Source: Apostichopus japonicus (Eukaryota > Echinodermata > Holothuroidea > Aspidochirotida > Stichopodidae). From it: a stretch of 64,000 bases of DNA. Shown here piece by piece: positions 24,350-34,120 of this stretch. The DNA lies in NCBI RefSeq assembly GCF_037975245.1, contig NC_092573.1, positions 7,118,501 to 7,182,500 of the forward strand, given 5' to 3'. How positions within the stretch are numbered: position 1 is the first letter of the stretch; every line of letters begins with the position of its first letter. The translations under genes were made by a program, and so were the position numbers. A model generated the notes under the pieces. It saw only the letters and a program-made list of their open reading frames with translations. It had not been told where the DNA came from and ran no database searches.

Positions 24350-27300
24350 TTAAAACATCCTAGACAAAGCATCAGCATTAGAGTTATCTGTGCCCTTCTT
24401 ATGTTGAATGGTAAAGTTATATTCTTGCAAAACTATTGACCATCGAGTAAGTCTTTTGTTATGCAACTTCATTTGGTCAAGCCAAACTAACGGTTTATGA
24501 TCAGTCTGGATCAAAAATTTTCTGCCAAGCAAATAAACATACAATTTCTGCACCGCCCATACAATTGCTAGGCACTCTTTTTCTATAGTGGAATACACTT
24601 CTTCCGAACGAGATAACTTCCTGCTTATGTAAATAATAGGATGCTCCGATCCATCTTCCCCTATTTGGCTAAGTACACTCCCAATACCTCTTTCGGAAGC
24701 ATCACATTGAAGAATAAAATCCTTCTCGAAATCTGGACTTTTCAGTACAGGTTTGCAAGTGATCAGTTTCTTTAATGACAAAAATGCCTGCTCACATCCC
24801 TCTGTCCATTCAATAACAGTAGGCTTACTTTTCTTTGTAAGGTCTGTAAGGGGACTGGCAATTTGAGCAAAATCCGGTATAAGTTTCCGATAATACCCGG
24901 TTAATCCAAGAAACGATCTTACATCTGTCTTAGTTAGAGGGGTAGGCCAGTTAATAATAGCTTCGACCTTACACTCCTCTGGTCTTACTTCTCCACTACC
25001 AATTACATAACCTAGATAAGGAACTGTAGGTTCACCTATCCTACACTTATCAGGCTTTACTGCCAATCCTGATTTCTCCAATCTATTAAACACTGTCTCC
25101 AAATGACACAAGTGCTCTTCCCATGTCTTACTGAATATAACTATGTCATCAATATAGGCCTTAGCAAATTCCTCACATCCTTGCAAAACATTATCCACAA
25201 GACGTTGGAAAGTTGCAGGTGCGTTACGCATTCCAAAAGGCATGACTAGGTATTCAAAAAGACCAAAGGGAGTAATAAACGCTGACTTTTCCCTGGCTGC
25301 TTGAGATAAGGGTACTTGATAGTAACCCTTCGTCAAATCAAGAGTAGAAATAAACGGTGATCCACTTACGTCATCGATGATGTCATCGACACGTGGTATG
25401 GGATATGCATCAAACTTGGTCACTTGATTAAGTTTTCGGTAGTCTGTACATATCCTAATTGAACCATCCTTCTTTGGAACTGAAACAATGGGCGACGCCC
25501 AAGGACTAGACGATGGTTTGATTATTCCTGCCTCTAACATTTGCTCTAGTTGTGACTTAATTTCGGCTCCTTTAGCCTGGGGCAAGCGGTATGCTTTTTG
25601 TGTAACAGGCACTTCATTAGTTACATAAACATCATGCTCAGTACTTTGAGTTCTACCTGGTACATCAGACAGTATGTCATCAAACCTCTGTAGAAGTTTT
25701 GCGACATTATTTCGTTTCTCCTCTGTTAACCTCTCTGAAATATTTACACTTTGCCAATCTTGGGTTCTGATTGGTTGATACCCTATCTCTGAATTACCAT
25801 CACTATTAGAGTCACTTTCTAATACCTGAGCATATAAACAATGCCGTTCTACCCACGGACGAAGCATATTCACATGAAATATTCTGAACTGCTTTCTCTT
25901 TGTACCCGTGTCTATTTCATAATCTGTATCACTTATTTTATTAGTGATAGGGTAGGGTCCTTGCCATTCTGCTTGTAGTTGCCCAGATGCTGTGGGCAGA
26001 AACACTAGAACTTGTTGCCCAACCCCATAACATCTACTCCTAGCAGTTCTATCATACCACTCTTTCTGTTGGTCTTGAGCAGCAGCAAGATTTTCTTGAA
26101 CCATTGCTGTGAGCTCTCTCATACGATTTCGCATATCTAACACATACTCTAAGATATTCTCGTTACGACACTGACCTTCTGGATTACATATCTCTTCTTT
26201 CAATACATCCAGAGGTCCCTTTACTTTTCTACCATAAAGTAACTCAAACGGACTAAATCCTGTGCTGCTTTGGGGCACTTCCCTATAAGCAAATAAAAGA
26301 TAGGGGATATAGCGATCCCAACTTTCCGGTTGTTGAGTAACAAATGCCCGTAACATTGATTTTAATGTACCATTAAACCTCTCAACGAGACCATTGGTTT
26401 GAGGATGGTACGGACTGGACTTCAAATGGTCTATTTCTAACAAGTTACAAACTTCTTTCATTAACTTTGAAGTGAAGTTCGTTCCCTGATCCGAAACTAT
26501 CTCCTCAGGAATACCAACACGGGAGAATAATTTCACTAGTTCCTCAGCAATTGTCTCAGCTTCCTGATTTGGAATGGGAATTGCTTCTGGGTAACGGGTA
26601 GCATAGTCCACTACGACTAAAACATAACGATTACCCTTCTTAGTTCGGGGTAAGGGCCCTGCCAGATCCATGCCAATTCTTTTAAATGGTACTTGTATAA
26701 TGGGTAAGGGGTTTAATGGGGCCTTTGTCACATCCCTACGCCCTGCTGTTTTTTGGCAGTTAGCACAACTTTGGCAGTATTTTCCAACATCGCCAAAAAT
26801 GCCTGGCCAATAAAAATTATTGAGGATTCGATCTCTTGTTTTCTTGCTACCTAAATGTCCTCCCATGGGAATATCATGAGCAAGTCTCAAAATAGAATCC
26901 CTATGCTTATGAGGAACTACCAACTGATGGTATTCTTGGCTACCAGTGGATTTCTTTGACTGCCACTTCCTCATTAATAAGCCATCTTTCAAATAAAAGC
27001 ATACACGGTGCTTGTCAATGTCAGGATATGGTACAACCCTGTCATACAAGCTTTTGAAATTCTGTTCATTTCTTTGAAGAAGTTTTACATTTTCAGGATC
27101 ATTAATTAATTTGGAACCAGAAGGGTCATTTCCATCAACTACATCCTGAATCTCATTACTTATTTCTCCCTTTTCCACATCATGAGGTTCATCAATCGGT
27201 TTACTCTTAACCCCTGTCAAGGTAACCTCCTCTATATCTGCCTTAACCTCAGATTCTAACTCTTTTTGTTTACTGCGAGTAACTACAAATACACCTAGTG

Positions 27301-28648
27301 GTTCGTCAAACAACTCATTTCCTAACAGGACATCTTTCTGTAGGTTCCTTGAAACACCAACATTGACCCATTTGGTCAAATACTGACACTTAAGAAAAAC
27401 TCTCGCAATAGGAAAATCAATCGGTTCATTTTCTACATCAAGAAGAGTAATAGACTTACCCTTAACATAATACTTTGGGTCCACGAGTCTACAATTCACA
27501 AGTGTATGGTCACATCCTGTGTCTCGCAACATAACCACTTCTCTACCATTTATCAATCCCTCACACTCATAGCGATTAACTGCCTTATTACACAACAATG
27601 CTTGTTTCTTGTTATAACCGCTCCATTGACTGCTATTGTCCTTGTTGACTCTTTGAGGGCATTGATACGCAAGGTGAGCTGTATTACCACATACGAAACA
27701 GGCTCGGTTAGCGTTCCCCTTAACACTTGAATTAATCTTAATATCAGGTGCACTCTGTTTCACAACAGGCTGTTGGTTTGATTTTGAAGCATTTTGGTTA
27801 AATCTATATCTACTCTGAGATGGACCAATATACTTAATTCCTCTCACAGATACATACTCATCTGCAAGTTTTGTTAGTTCTGTCAATCCCTTTGGCTGTT
27901 TCTCCCTTAACCAAATACCCAACTCTTTAGGAATTTGTTCCAAAGCTTGCTCTATCAGGATTAATTCCTGGAAATCAAGGGATTCCCCGGACTTAACGCC
28001 TGCTGTATCAAGCCATCTCTCCAGAAAGCTTTTCAGCCTGACACCCCACTCTTCATATGATTCGTTATTCTCCTTTGTAGAATTCCGAAATTTCTGCCTA
28101 TAGGTTTCAGCGTTAAGCTGATATCTTGCCAATATGGCACGCTTTAGTTCACTATAACTATTTAAGCTTTCTACAGGTAAAGAGGTATATGCCTCTCTAG
28201 CCTTCCCAGTTAAACGAGGCGCAATGTGACAGGCCCACGAATCCTCGTGTATGTCATGAGCAATCATGAGGTGTTCAAATGCCCTCAAATAAACATCCAC
28301 ATCATCCCGGTCACTAAGACGGGGTATATCTAATTTAAAGGGGGTGTCTCTTATCGGTTTCCCGCCCTCTAAAGCTGATATACGCGCATTCAGCTCTCTG
28401 CGCTGATCCTGAATTAATTTCAATAACTCTAATTGAATTAAATCACTCGGAGCTGCATTAGCACCGGCAATTTCATGAGGGCCTTTGAGCAGATCCTGCA
28501 TGAAACTGTTTGGTTGGGTGGGGCCCTGATCCTCACCAACCCCTAAAGACGTGAAAGCATCCTCAAGATTCGAATCGGGTACCCCCTCATTAGCTTTCGA
28601 TCTCGTAAACGGACCATTGCCGCTACCAGAATTACCTTTACTGGCCAT
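24350..28648 (-). CDS. Gag-Pol polyprotein of Gmr1-like retrotransposon (integrase before RT)
   Basis: A single 1432-residue frame starts at an ATG in good context (AAGATGG). Gag: a SCAN-like helical region at about 180-266 and a CX2CX4HX4C zinc knuckle at 317-330. Protease: DTG at 376-378, short and with little flanking conservation. Integrase: H591, H598 with C625/C628/C631 form the zinc-binding part; the catalytic triad is D661, D720 and E756 (spacing 58 and 35 residues), followed by a GPY/F-type segment (WQGPYPITNKI). RT: D1104 (STLDLTKGYYQV) and YIDD at 1165-1168. RNase H: D1316 (QCDASE), an IEKE motif and D1383 (TDHKPL); the protein ends NADALSRMF. All catalytic residues that I can check are present. 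The domain order departs from typical Ty3/gypsy (RT, RNase H, integrase) and fits Gmr1-like elements. Whether the protease lies in the same frame without recoding is shown directly: there is no stop or shift. Confidence 0.96.
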   Translation of the reverse strand: MASKGNSGSGNGPFTRSKANEGVPDSNLEDAFTSLGVGEDQGPTQPNSFMQDLLKGPHEIAGANAAPSDLIQLELLKLIQDQRRELNARISALEGGKPIRDTPFKLDIPRLSDRDDVDVYLRAFEHLMIAHDIHEDSWACHIAPRLTGKAREAYTSLPVESLNSYSELKRAILARYQLNAETYRQKFRNSTKENNESYEEWGVRLKSFLERWLDTAGVKSGESLDFQELILIEQALEQIPKELGIWLREKQPKGLTELTKLADEYVSVRGIKYIGPSQSRYRFNQNASKSNQQPVVKQSAPDIKINSSVKGNANRACFVCGNTAHLAYQCPQRVNKDNSSQWSGYNKKQALLCNKAVNRYECEGLINGREVVMLRDTGCDHTLVNCRLVDPKYYVKGKSITLLDVENEPIDFPIARVFLKCQYLTKWVNVGVSRNLQKDVLLGNELFDEPLGVFVVTRSKQKELESEVKADIEEVTLTGVKSKPIDEPHDVEKGEISNEIQDVVDGNDPSGSKLINDPENVKLLQRNEQNFKSLYDRVVPYPDIDKHRVCFYLKDGLLMRKWQSKKSTGSQEYHQLVVPHKHRDSILRLAHDIPMGGHLGSKKTRDRILNNFYWPGIFGDVGKYCQSCANCQKTAGRRDVTKAPLNPLPIIQVPFKRIGMDLAGPLPRTKKGNRYVLVVVDYATRYPEAIPIPNQEAETIAEELVKLFSRVGIPEEIVSDQGTNFTSKLMKEVCNLLEIDHLKSSPYHPQTNGLVERFNGTLKSMLRAFVTQQPESWDRYIPYLLFAYREVPQSSTGFSPFELLYGRKVKGPLDVLKEEICNPEGQCRNENILEYVLDMRNRMRELTAMVQENLAAAQDQQKEWYDRTARSRCYGVGQQVLVFLPTASGQLQAEWQGPYPITNKISDTDYEIDTGTKRKQFRIFHVNMLRPWVERHCLYAQVLESDSNSDGNSEIGYQPIRTQDWQSVNISERLTEEKRNNVAKLLQRFDDILSDVPGRTQSTEHDVYVTNEVPVTQKAYRLPQAKGAEIKSQLEQMLEAGIIKPSSSPWASPIVSVPKKDGSIRICTDYRKLNQVTKFDAYPIPRVDDIIDDVSGSPFISTLDLTKGYYQVPLSQAAREKSAFITPFGLFEYLVMPFGMRNAPATFQRLVDNVLQGCEEFAKAYIDDIVIFSKTWEEHLCHLETVFNRLEKSGLAVKPDKCRIGEPTVPYLGYVIGSGEVRPEECKVEAIINWPTPLTKTDVRSFLGLTGYYRKLIPDFAQIASPLTDLTKKSKPTVIEWTEGCEQAFLSLKKLITCKPVLKSPDFEKDFILQCDASERGIGSVLSQIGEDGSEHPIIYISRKLSRSEEVYSTIEKECLAIVWAVQKLYVYLLGRKFLIQTDHKPLVWLDQMKLHNKRLTRWSIVLQEYNFTIQHKKGTDNSNADALSRMF

Positions 28649-29350
28649 CTTAAAATATGAAAATGAAATACAGTGTAATGACTTAATATATACTCTTAAG
28701 TCTACTGCCTAATGTCTGCCTCATACACTTAAAGGGAAGGATACTCACTCTTCCGCTTATATGATGAGCCTCTCAGTCTCAGTCTTCCAGTACACCGAGT
28801 CTGCCAGACACTTCCAATTCCACAGATTAACCCTCAGCTAGGTTGCCATCGACCACCAGCCACACCAGAAAGGAGCCTCACTCCGGTATCAAGAAAGCCA
28901 ATGCTTATAAACCCTGCACAATTGTCCTCGACATCACGCTTGCCATACACCCGTACGAAGCACGCCGTCAGGACCAAACTTCCAAGGACTACCAATACTC
29001 CACGTACAACATAACGCTAGACAAATATTATTTTCTCGAACGAACATGTTCAGATGTACGAGTACGTCATAAGTATGACATAATTTGAACTCCCCTTCAC
29101 CGTTGTGATCAAGTTCATAGTTCACAAAACGAAAGTCTCACAGACTGTACAACAAAAGTTAACACCAGTCATTTAAAAAAATTATGACCGTGTAATGATC
29201 GAATATTTGGTGATCTATCCATGTGTGCAGTGTGTTACCGATCTCCACTGTTCCATTATAGTAACTTGCACCAGAATTCGACGCTGAAGGTGCCGTTCGG
29301 CTTTACCAGTTACACTTAACAATAAGGTTCCTGGCTGTAAATCCCAGTTA
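28649..29350 (-). other. 5' leader of Gmr1-like element
   Basis: About 0.7 kb lies between the primer-binding site and the gag start. It would contain RNA packaging signals, but no specific motif is recognisable. Short plus-strand frames here are not convincing genes. Confidence 0.7.
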
Positions 29351-29360
29351 GCTGCCACCA
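29351..29360 (-). promoter_or_regulatory. Primer-binding site, probably tRNA-Leu
   Basis: TGGTGGCAGC (minus strand) starts at the base after the 5' LTR. It is complementary to a tRNA 3' end GCTGCCACCA, which matches the animal tRNA-Leu(UAG) acceptor as I remember it. After four mismatching bases, TGGGATT again resembles the T-arm complement of that tRNA. Confidence 0.7.
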
Positions 29361-29807
29361 TGTCATGATGCTCCCACCTGGAACATTGGGTTGAGAATGT
29401 TCAATTCGCACACAAAAGAAATGAAGATGAACACCAATAATAGAGTAAAAGCTACAATTCTAATTTATTGAAAATCTCTACATAATAATCTGACAAGAGT
29501 ATAAGAAAATACTGCTTCTCTCCTCCCTAGCTGCAATCCACCCTCTGCTAAAGTTAATTACCCTCTCTCTCTCCTTCTCTTTTTTCCCCCAATCTCTCCT
29601 CCCCAACAGGTCTGGACTTGTTGATTCCAAAAATAAACCAAAGTAAAACAATGGTGCCCTTTGTGACCATGTGACACACCATGGTCTAAACAAGGATGAT
29701 GTAATAGACCCATGTCAAAGGTCACTTGGTTGTTACTATGGGCAGTTGTTTATCCTCTGCCCACCAAGGAGAAAACTATGGATGCCTTTAAGTGATACAT
29801 CCTTACA
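29361..29807 (-). repeat. 5' LTR of Gmr1-like element
   Basis: This 447-bp copy is the upstream LTR relative to the minus-strand gag-pol frame. On the minus strand it begins TGTAAGGATG and ends ATCATGACA. It holds a C/T-rich block (plus strand) near its middle and an AATAAA on the minus strand at 29464-29469. A spurious 71-residue minus-strand frame occurs identically in both LTRs and is not a gene. Confidence 0.95.
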
Positions 29808-29812
29808 AACAT
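29808..29812. repeat. Target-site duplication AACAT (right)
   Basis: This is the right copy of the 5-bp duplication. It confirms that both LTRs belong to one insertion and have not been joined by recombination between different elements. Confidence 0.9.
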
Positions 29813-30420
29813 ATATAAACTTAGACTAATCTAGTCATGTACGGTTATTGTACCTAATACATGCATTAGTTATGAAAATCTATCATAGTTGTAAAGATCA
29901 TGCCATGAACTTCTGTACTTGATACATGACTAGTTCAAGAACATGTGCACATTTATGCATACATTTTCATATAGCCATGCATGTACTTCTGTCATCAGTA
30001 TACACAGAACCTAGCCACATCGTCATCCACTCAAATACTTGATATACACATAGTTCATACGGTATACACATAGAATAGTCATCCACTTGAATACTTGATA
30101 TATATAGTTCATAAGTCATGAACTACAGCACTTAATACACGCATAGTTCAAATAGCCATGCATGCTATCACAAGAAACATACAAAGTTGCAAATTTGATA
30201 TACACCTAAAGTTCATAATCAAGAGATTTATGTATAGCACATACATAGTTTATATTTAGTCATGATACTTCTATACACACATGTATCATTTATGAACTTA
30301 TAAACACAAACTTCATACAATGCCATACATGATACAGACATAGCTCATATATCCATATACTCATGAACTTTTATCATACATATACAAAAAAACCTTTGAC
30401 ACAGAAATGAACTTCTATGA
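29813..30420. repeat. Degenerate repeat field with 'atacacatagttcat' motif
   Basis: Motifs such as acttgatacac, catagttcat and gccatgcatg recur irregularly about every 30 to 40 bases. It looks like an old minisatellite directly downstream of the LTR insertion site. Confidence 0.6.
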
Positions 30421-30717
30421 AAGTACATGAATTTACTACTGCACATGTACTTATAGTGACTTCAATATCAGTGTGAGAATATCATTTAATGCAAAAACAG
30501 ATAATCTCATAAGTCTCTAGTTTATAATTGAAGCACAACCTGTAAATCCTCCTGGAAGTCAAAAGTTACTTGATACCACAAAGTTGATTCAACTTTGGAG
30601 TTTGTTACAAGCTAAATCATTCATAGAATACATGATTCAGGTAAGATAGTAAGTACATATGAAATTTGAGTGTTTGTATGTTGGATATCTTACACTTCTT
30701 CACAGAATTGATGGATA

Positions 30718-30915
30718 TGGGACCCATGGAATGGTGGGATAGAATCCCAAGTTTCGTTGACTACATTTAGATGAGGTTGTGGGACCATGGAATGGTGAGA
30801 AAGAATCCCAAGTTTCATTGACCACATTTAGATGAGGGTGTGGGACCATGGGAATGGTAGGATAGAATCCCAAGCTTCATTGACTACATTTTGGATGAGG
30901 TTGTGGGACCCTGGA
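30718..30915. repeat. Minisatellite, about 61-bp unit, three copies plus partial
   Basis: The landmark gggaccatggaatggt begins units near 30720, 30781 and 30842, with a partial fourth at 30905. Each full unit contains agaatcccaagtttcattga and acatttagatgagg. Confidence 0.88.
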
Positions 30916-31669
30916 ATGATGACTAGATAAATAAGTAGAACATTGCCTTCATTCCAAATAGTGAAAACAAGAGGAAACATTTGAAGCTTTCCAACTTAGA
31001 ATGAAATTTGTCTTTGTGGCCAATTCTTGGCAATTAAATCAAATACATATTACTAACTCACTTACACTATTAACTTCACTTGACTTCAAACATCTGACCG
31101 ATTGAAATTGTCTTATTTCAGATCAAACTAAACTAAAGATGCTAATTTGCATTGATGAAATATCGTTAAAGGGTTATTTAACGATTAAACATTTAGTGAT
31201 AAAATACAATGATTGAAGAACAATACTGATATAATTCTTTCACTAAATTAAAATGATATTGCTACAGTAGAATAAGCAACGAACCTATATCAGCCTAGGA
31301 TGTCACCATGTGTGAAGTAATTCTGAGTGTCAAGTTTGCTTTGACAGTCAGCAAGAGTAATTCAAAGCTTAGAATTGATAATTCCCTCTCCTCTTTATCT
31401 ATCATAGTCAGCCTCTGGTGATTTACTTTTCCTCTAAATGTTATACTTACCGAGAAAAATCTTTCTCACATGCTCATGTTACAGGCAAAAAGCCCTCCTA
31501 AACTGGCAATTAACTTGATACATTTAAGTAATGCATTTTAAGCAACTGTGGTAAAGACAGACGTTACTCCAGTAGAAAAGTTAACACATGAAGCAGAATA
31601 TGTCAGATGATAATATGGTTAATATGATGGTTAATATCACACGTTATAACTGCCAGATGGGTATCTGGA

Positions 31670-32024
31670 TTAAAGGGAGTGAAGACTCGCACACAAAGAA
31701 ACGTCTGATGCCGGTAATCTGACCTAGTTTTGAATGCGGTGTAACAGAAGTGTTAGACACCACCATCGATCCCAGAAAATACACACAGCTTGCTACAGTC
31801 GGTAATTAGACACGAGTGTACAGTCAATACAAACAGCTACGGTCAATACCCACAACACAGTGTATACATAGCAGGGATGGACATCTCAGGTCCAGATAAA
31901 AGATAACAAGGTATCACGTTTCATTACTGTCTGCATTTTGTAGTGACAAGAAGAAAACTTCACTTGCACTTAGCAACGGAAAGTGAACTTTTTCAGAGGG
32001 GGGTGAGTCTTCAATGCCTTTAAG
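31670..32024 (+). mobile_element. TTAA-flanked MITE-like element, copy 1
   Basis: This is a 355-bp element bounded by TTAA (31670-31673 and 32021-32024). The ends are imperfect inverted repeats: AAAGGGAGTGAAGACTCGC on the left, and the complement of GGTGAGTCTTCAATGCCTTT on the right. An inverted, diverged copy lies at 49581-49953, so the boundaries are supported by comparison. There is no coding capacity. The TTAA target suggests mobilisation by a piggyBac- or Kolobok-type transposase (inference). Confidence 0.78.
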
Positions 32025-33109
32025 ATGTTTAATTGTAAATGGTTGTACTCAACTGATCTGTCTTCAATGTGTTACTGAATTATTCAGTAGTTGGAAGTGG
32101 ACCGCAAATATTGGGCTAGTAAATATATTACTCATTCTCTTATTTATAGATGCAAAGATCATGCAAAGATAAATATGTGACTGCATTTATATACTGATAT
32201 GAAACTGTTGGCTGCCTTCCTGTCTGATGTGAAATTATTAGACTGATGCAAAGATCATATGTATATGAAACTGTGAGACTGCTATTAGACTAATGCAAAG
32301 ATTGTATGTAGTTGTAAATGTAACATACAACTAGAACACTTACATGGGATTGTGCTGTGTGACTATCCCCTTACTACTGTATATTGCACGAGGTCATTTG
32401 TGATTTACTGTCTATTTTGAGTTCATGGGATGACCACTTAAAACCAAACATACAAAATAATAAAATAAAGAAAGAGGTTTGTAGATGTGATTATCTTCGG
32501 GAGGTTTTTGGGGGGTACGAGGAAGGGAGAAGAGATATCAAGCCAAAGTTGGCTTATGACAACAGCATTTTACTCTGTAATTTCACAGAGTAAATAAGTA
32601 GAACATTGCCTTGATTTTATCACTACATTTTACCCCTTTTATCCTCATATGGTGAAATCTTTTAATTTAATTTAAAATGGTGAGGAAAGCAAGAAAATGG
32701 GACAGAGCTATCTAATTTTCCTCCCAAGGTATGGCTGATATAGATGATTCTCCACTGAAGGGGCCAATGGAAGAGAACAGCAAATCCCAGCTTGATGCTC
32801 AAAATTTACTGCAAAAAGATCTTTGCTGTTAATAACATGAGACCTACTGTTAGACTGAGAAAAAGTGTGGATTGTTATAAAGTTATGTTAGAATTTTGAG
32901 ATTTGGATGAAATTTTGAGATTGCTGAATTTATCAAACAGAGAGCAAAAACATCTGCATCATTGAAATGTTCACTCTTCAATTATTAGTTTGATCACTTA
33001 TAGAGAGGGTTCTGAAACAAAAGTCTAACAAAAAAGGGACACTCCTTTATTCCCTTGTAAACGAGGGTGATTTTACAGGTTACTGCGTGGTGGAAGTTTA
33101 CCAGTTACA

Positions 33110-34120
33110 GGCTCATCACAGTACTCACTGATGCAATGGAAGTTAATAGTTAATTCTACAGAGAGACTTTACCACAAAGCACAAATCAGCTTTATATGAA
33201 CATATGGGCCACTGTGTCTGAGTGATATTGGACATATTGTACAGAGACTACCACATAGCACAAATCAGCATCATATGAACATATGGGCCACTGTGTCTGA
33301 GTCATATTGGGACATATTGTACAGAGAAATCAGCCTTATATGAACATACGGGCCACTGTGTCTAAGTGATATTGGACATATTGTACAGAGACTACCACAT
33401 AGCACAAATCAGCATCATATGAACATATGGGCCACTGTGTCTGAGTCATATTGGGACATATTGTACAGAGAAATCAGCCTTATATGAACATATGGGCCAC
33501 TGTGTCTGAGTGATATTGGACATATTGTACAGAGACTACCACATAGCACAAATCAGCTTTATATGATCAGATTCGGGCCACTGACTCATATTGGACATAT
33601 TGTACAGAGACTACCACATAGCACAAATCAGCATCATATGAACAGATTCGGGCCACTGTGTCTGAGTCATATTGGGACATATTGTACAGAGAAATCAGCC
33701 TTATATGAACATACAGGCCACTGTGTCTGAGTCATATTGGGACATATTGTACAGAGAGACTTTACCACATAGCAAAATCAGTCTTAAATGAACATACGGG
33801 CCACTGTGTCTGAGTCATATTGGATATATTGTACAGAGACTACCACATAGCACAAATCAGCATCATATGAACAGATTCGGGCCACTGTGTCTGAGTCATA
33901 ATCGAACATGTTATGTTGTTCAGAGAGACTCTACCACATAACACACATCAGCATTAAGCCTATATGGCCGGATTTGGGCCACTGTGTCTGAGTCATATTG
34001 GGACATATTGTACAGAGAGACTATGATCACATAGAACAAATCAGCCTAATATGAACAGATTTGGGCTACAGGGACGATGACATGGGCCACTATGTCTGAG
34101 TCATATTGGGACATATTGTA
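33110..34120. repeat. Minisatellite with alternating long (about 80-bp) and short (about 64-bp) units
   Basis: The core gggccactgtgtctgagtca and catattgtacagaga recur about 13 times. Long units carry an extra ctaccacatagcacaa stretch that short units lack. Long and short forms alternate for several cycles (33240-33540), giving a dimeric higher-order repeat. Confidence 0.88.

Larger units (their letters stand above)
23537..29807 (-). mobile_element. Complete Gmr1-like (Ty3/gypsy class) LTR retrotransposon
   Basis: This is a 6271-bp element with 447-bp LTRs at both ends that appear identical base for base. The LTR ends are TG...CA (read on the minus strand, TGTAAGG...CATGACA). A 5-bp target duplication AACAT flanks it (23532-23536 and 29808-29812). 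It has a primer-binding site abutting the 5' LTR, a short purine tract abutting the 3' LTR, and one unbroken gag-pol frame. The domain order is Gag, zinc knuckle, protease, integrase, RT, RNase H. Integrase-before-RT in a Ty3/gypsy-type Pol is characteristic of the Gmr1-like group reported from deuterostomes. No envelope-like frame follows. Identical LTRs and the open frame point to a very recent insertion, possibly still mobile (inference). It lies in the same orientation as UNC13. Confidence 0.96.

Noticed and set aside
23654-29693. Two identical 71-codon minus-strand frames (23654-23869 and 29478-29693).
   Set aside because: They are the same piece of LTR sequence present twice, with no protein-like features.
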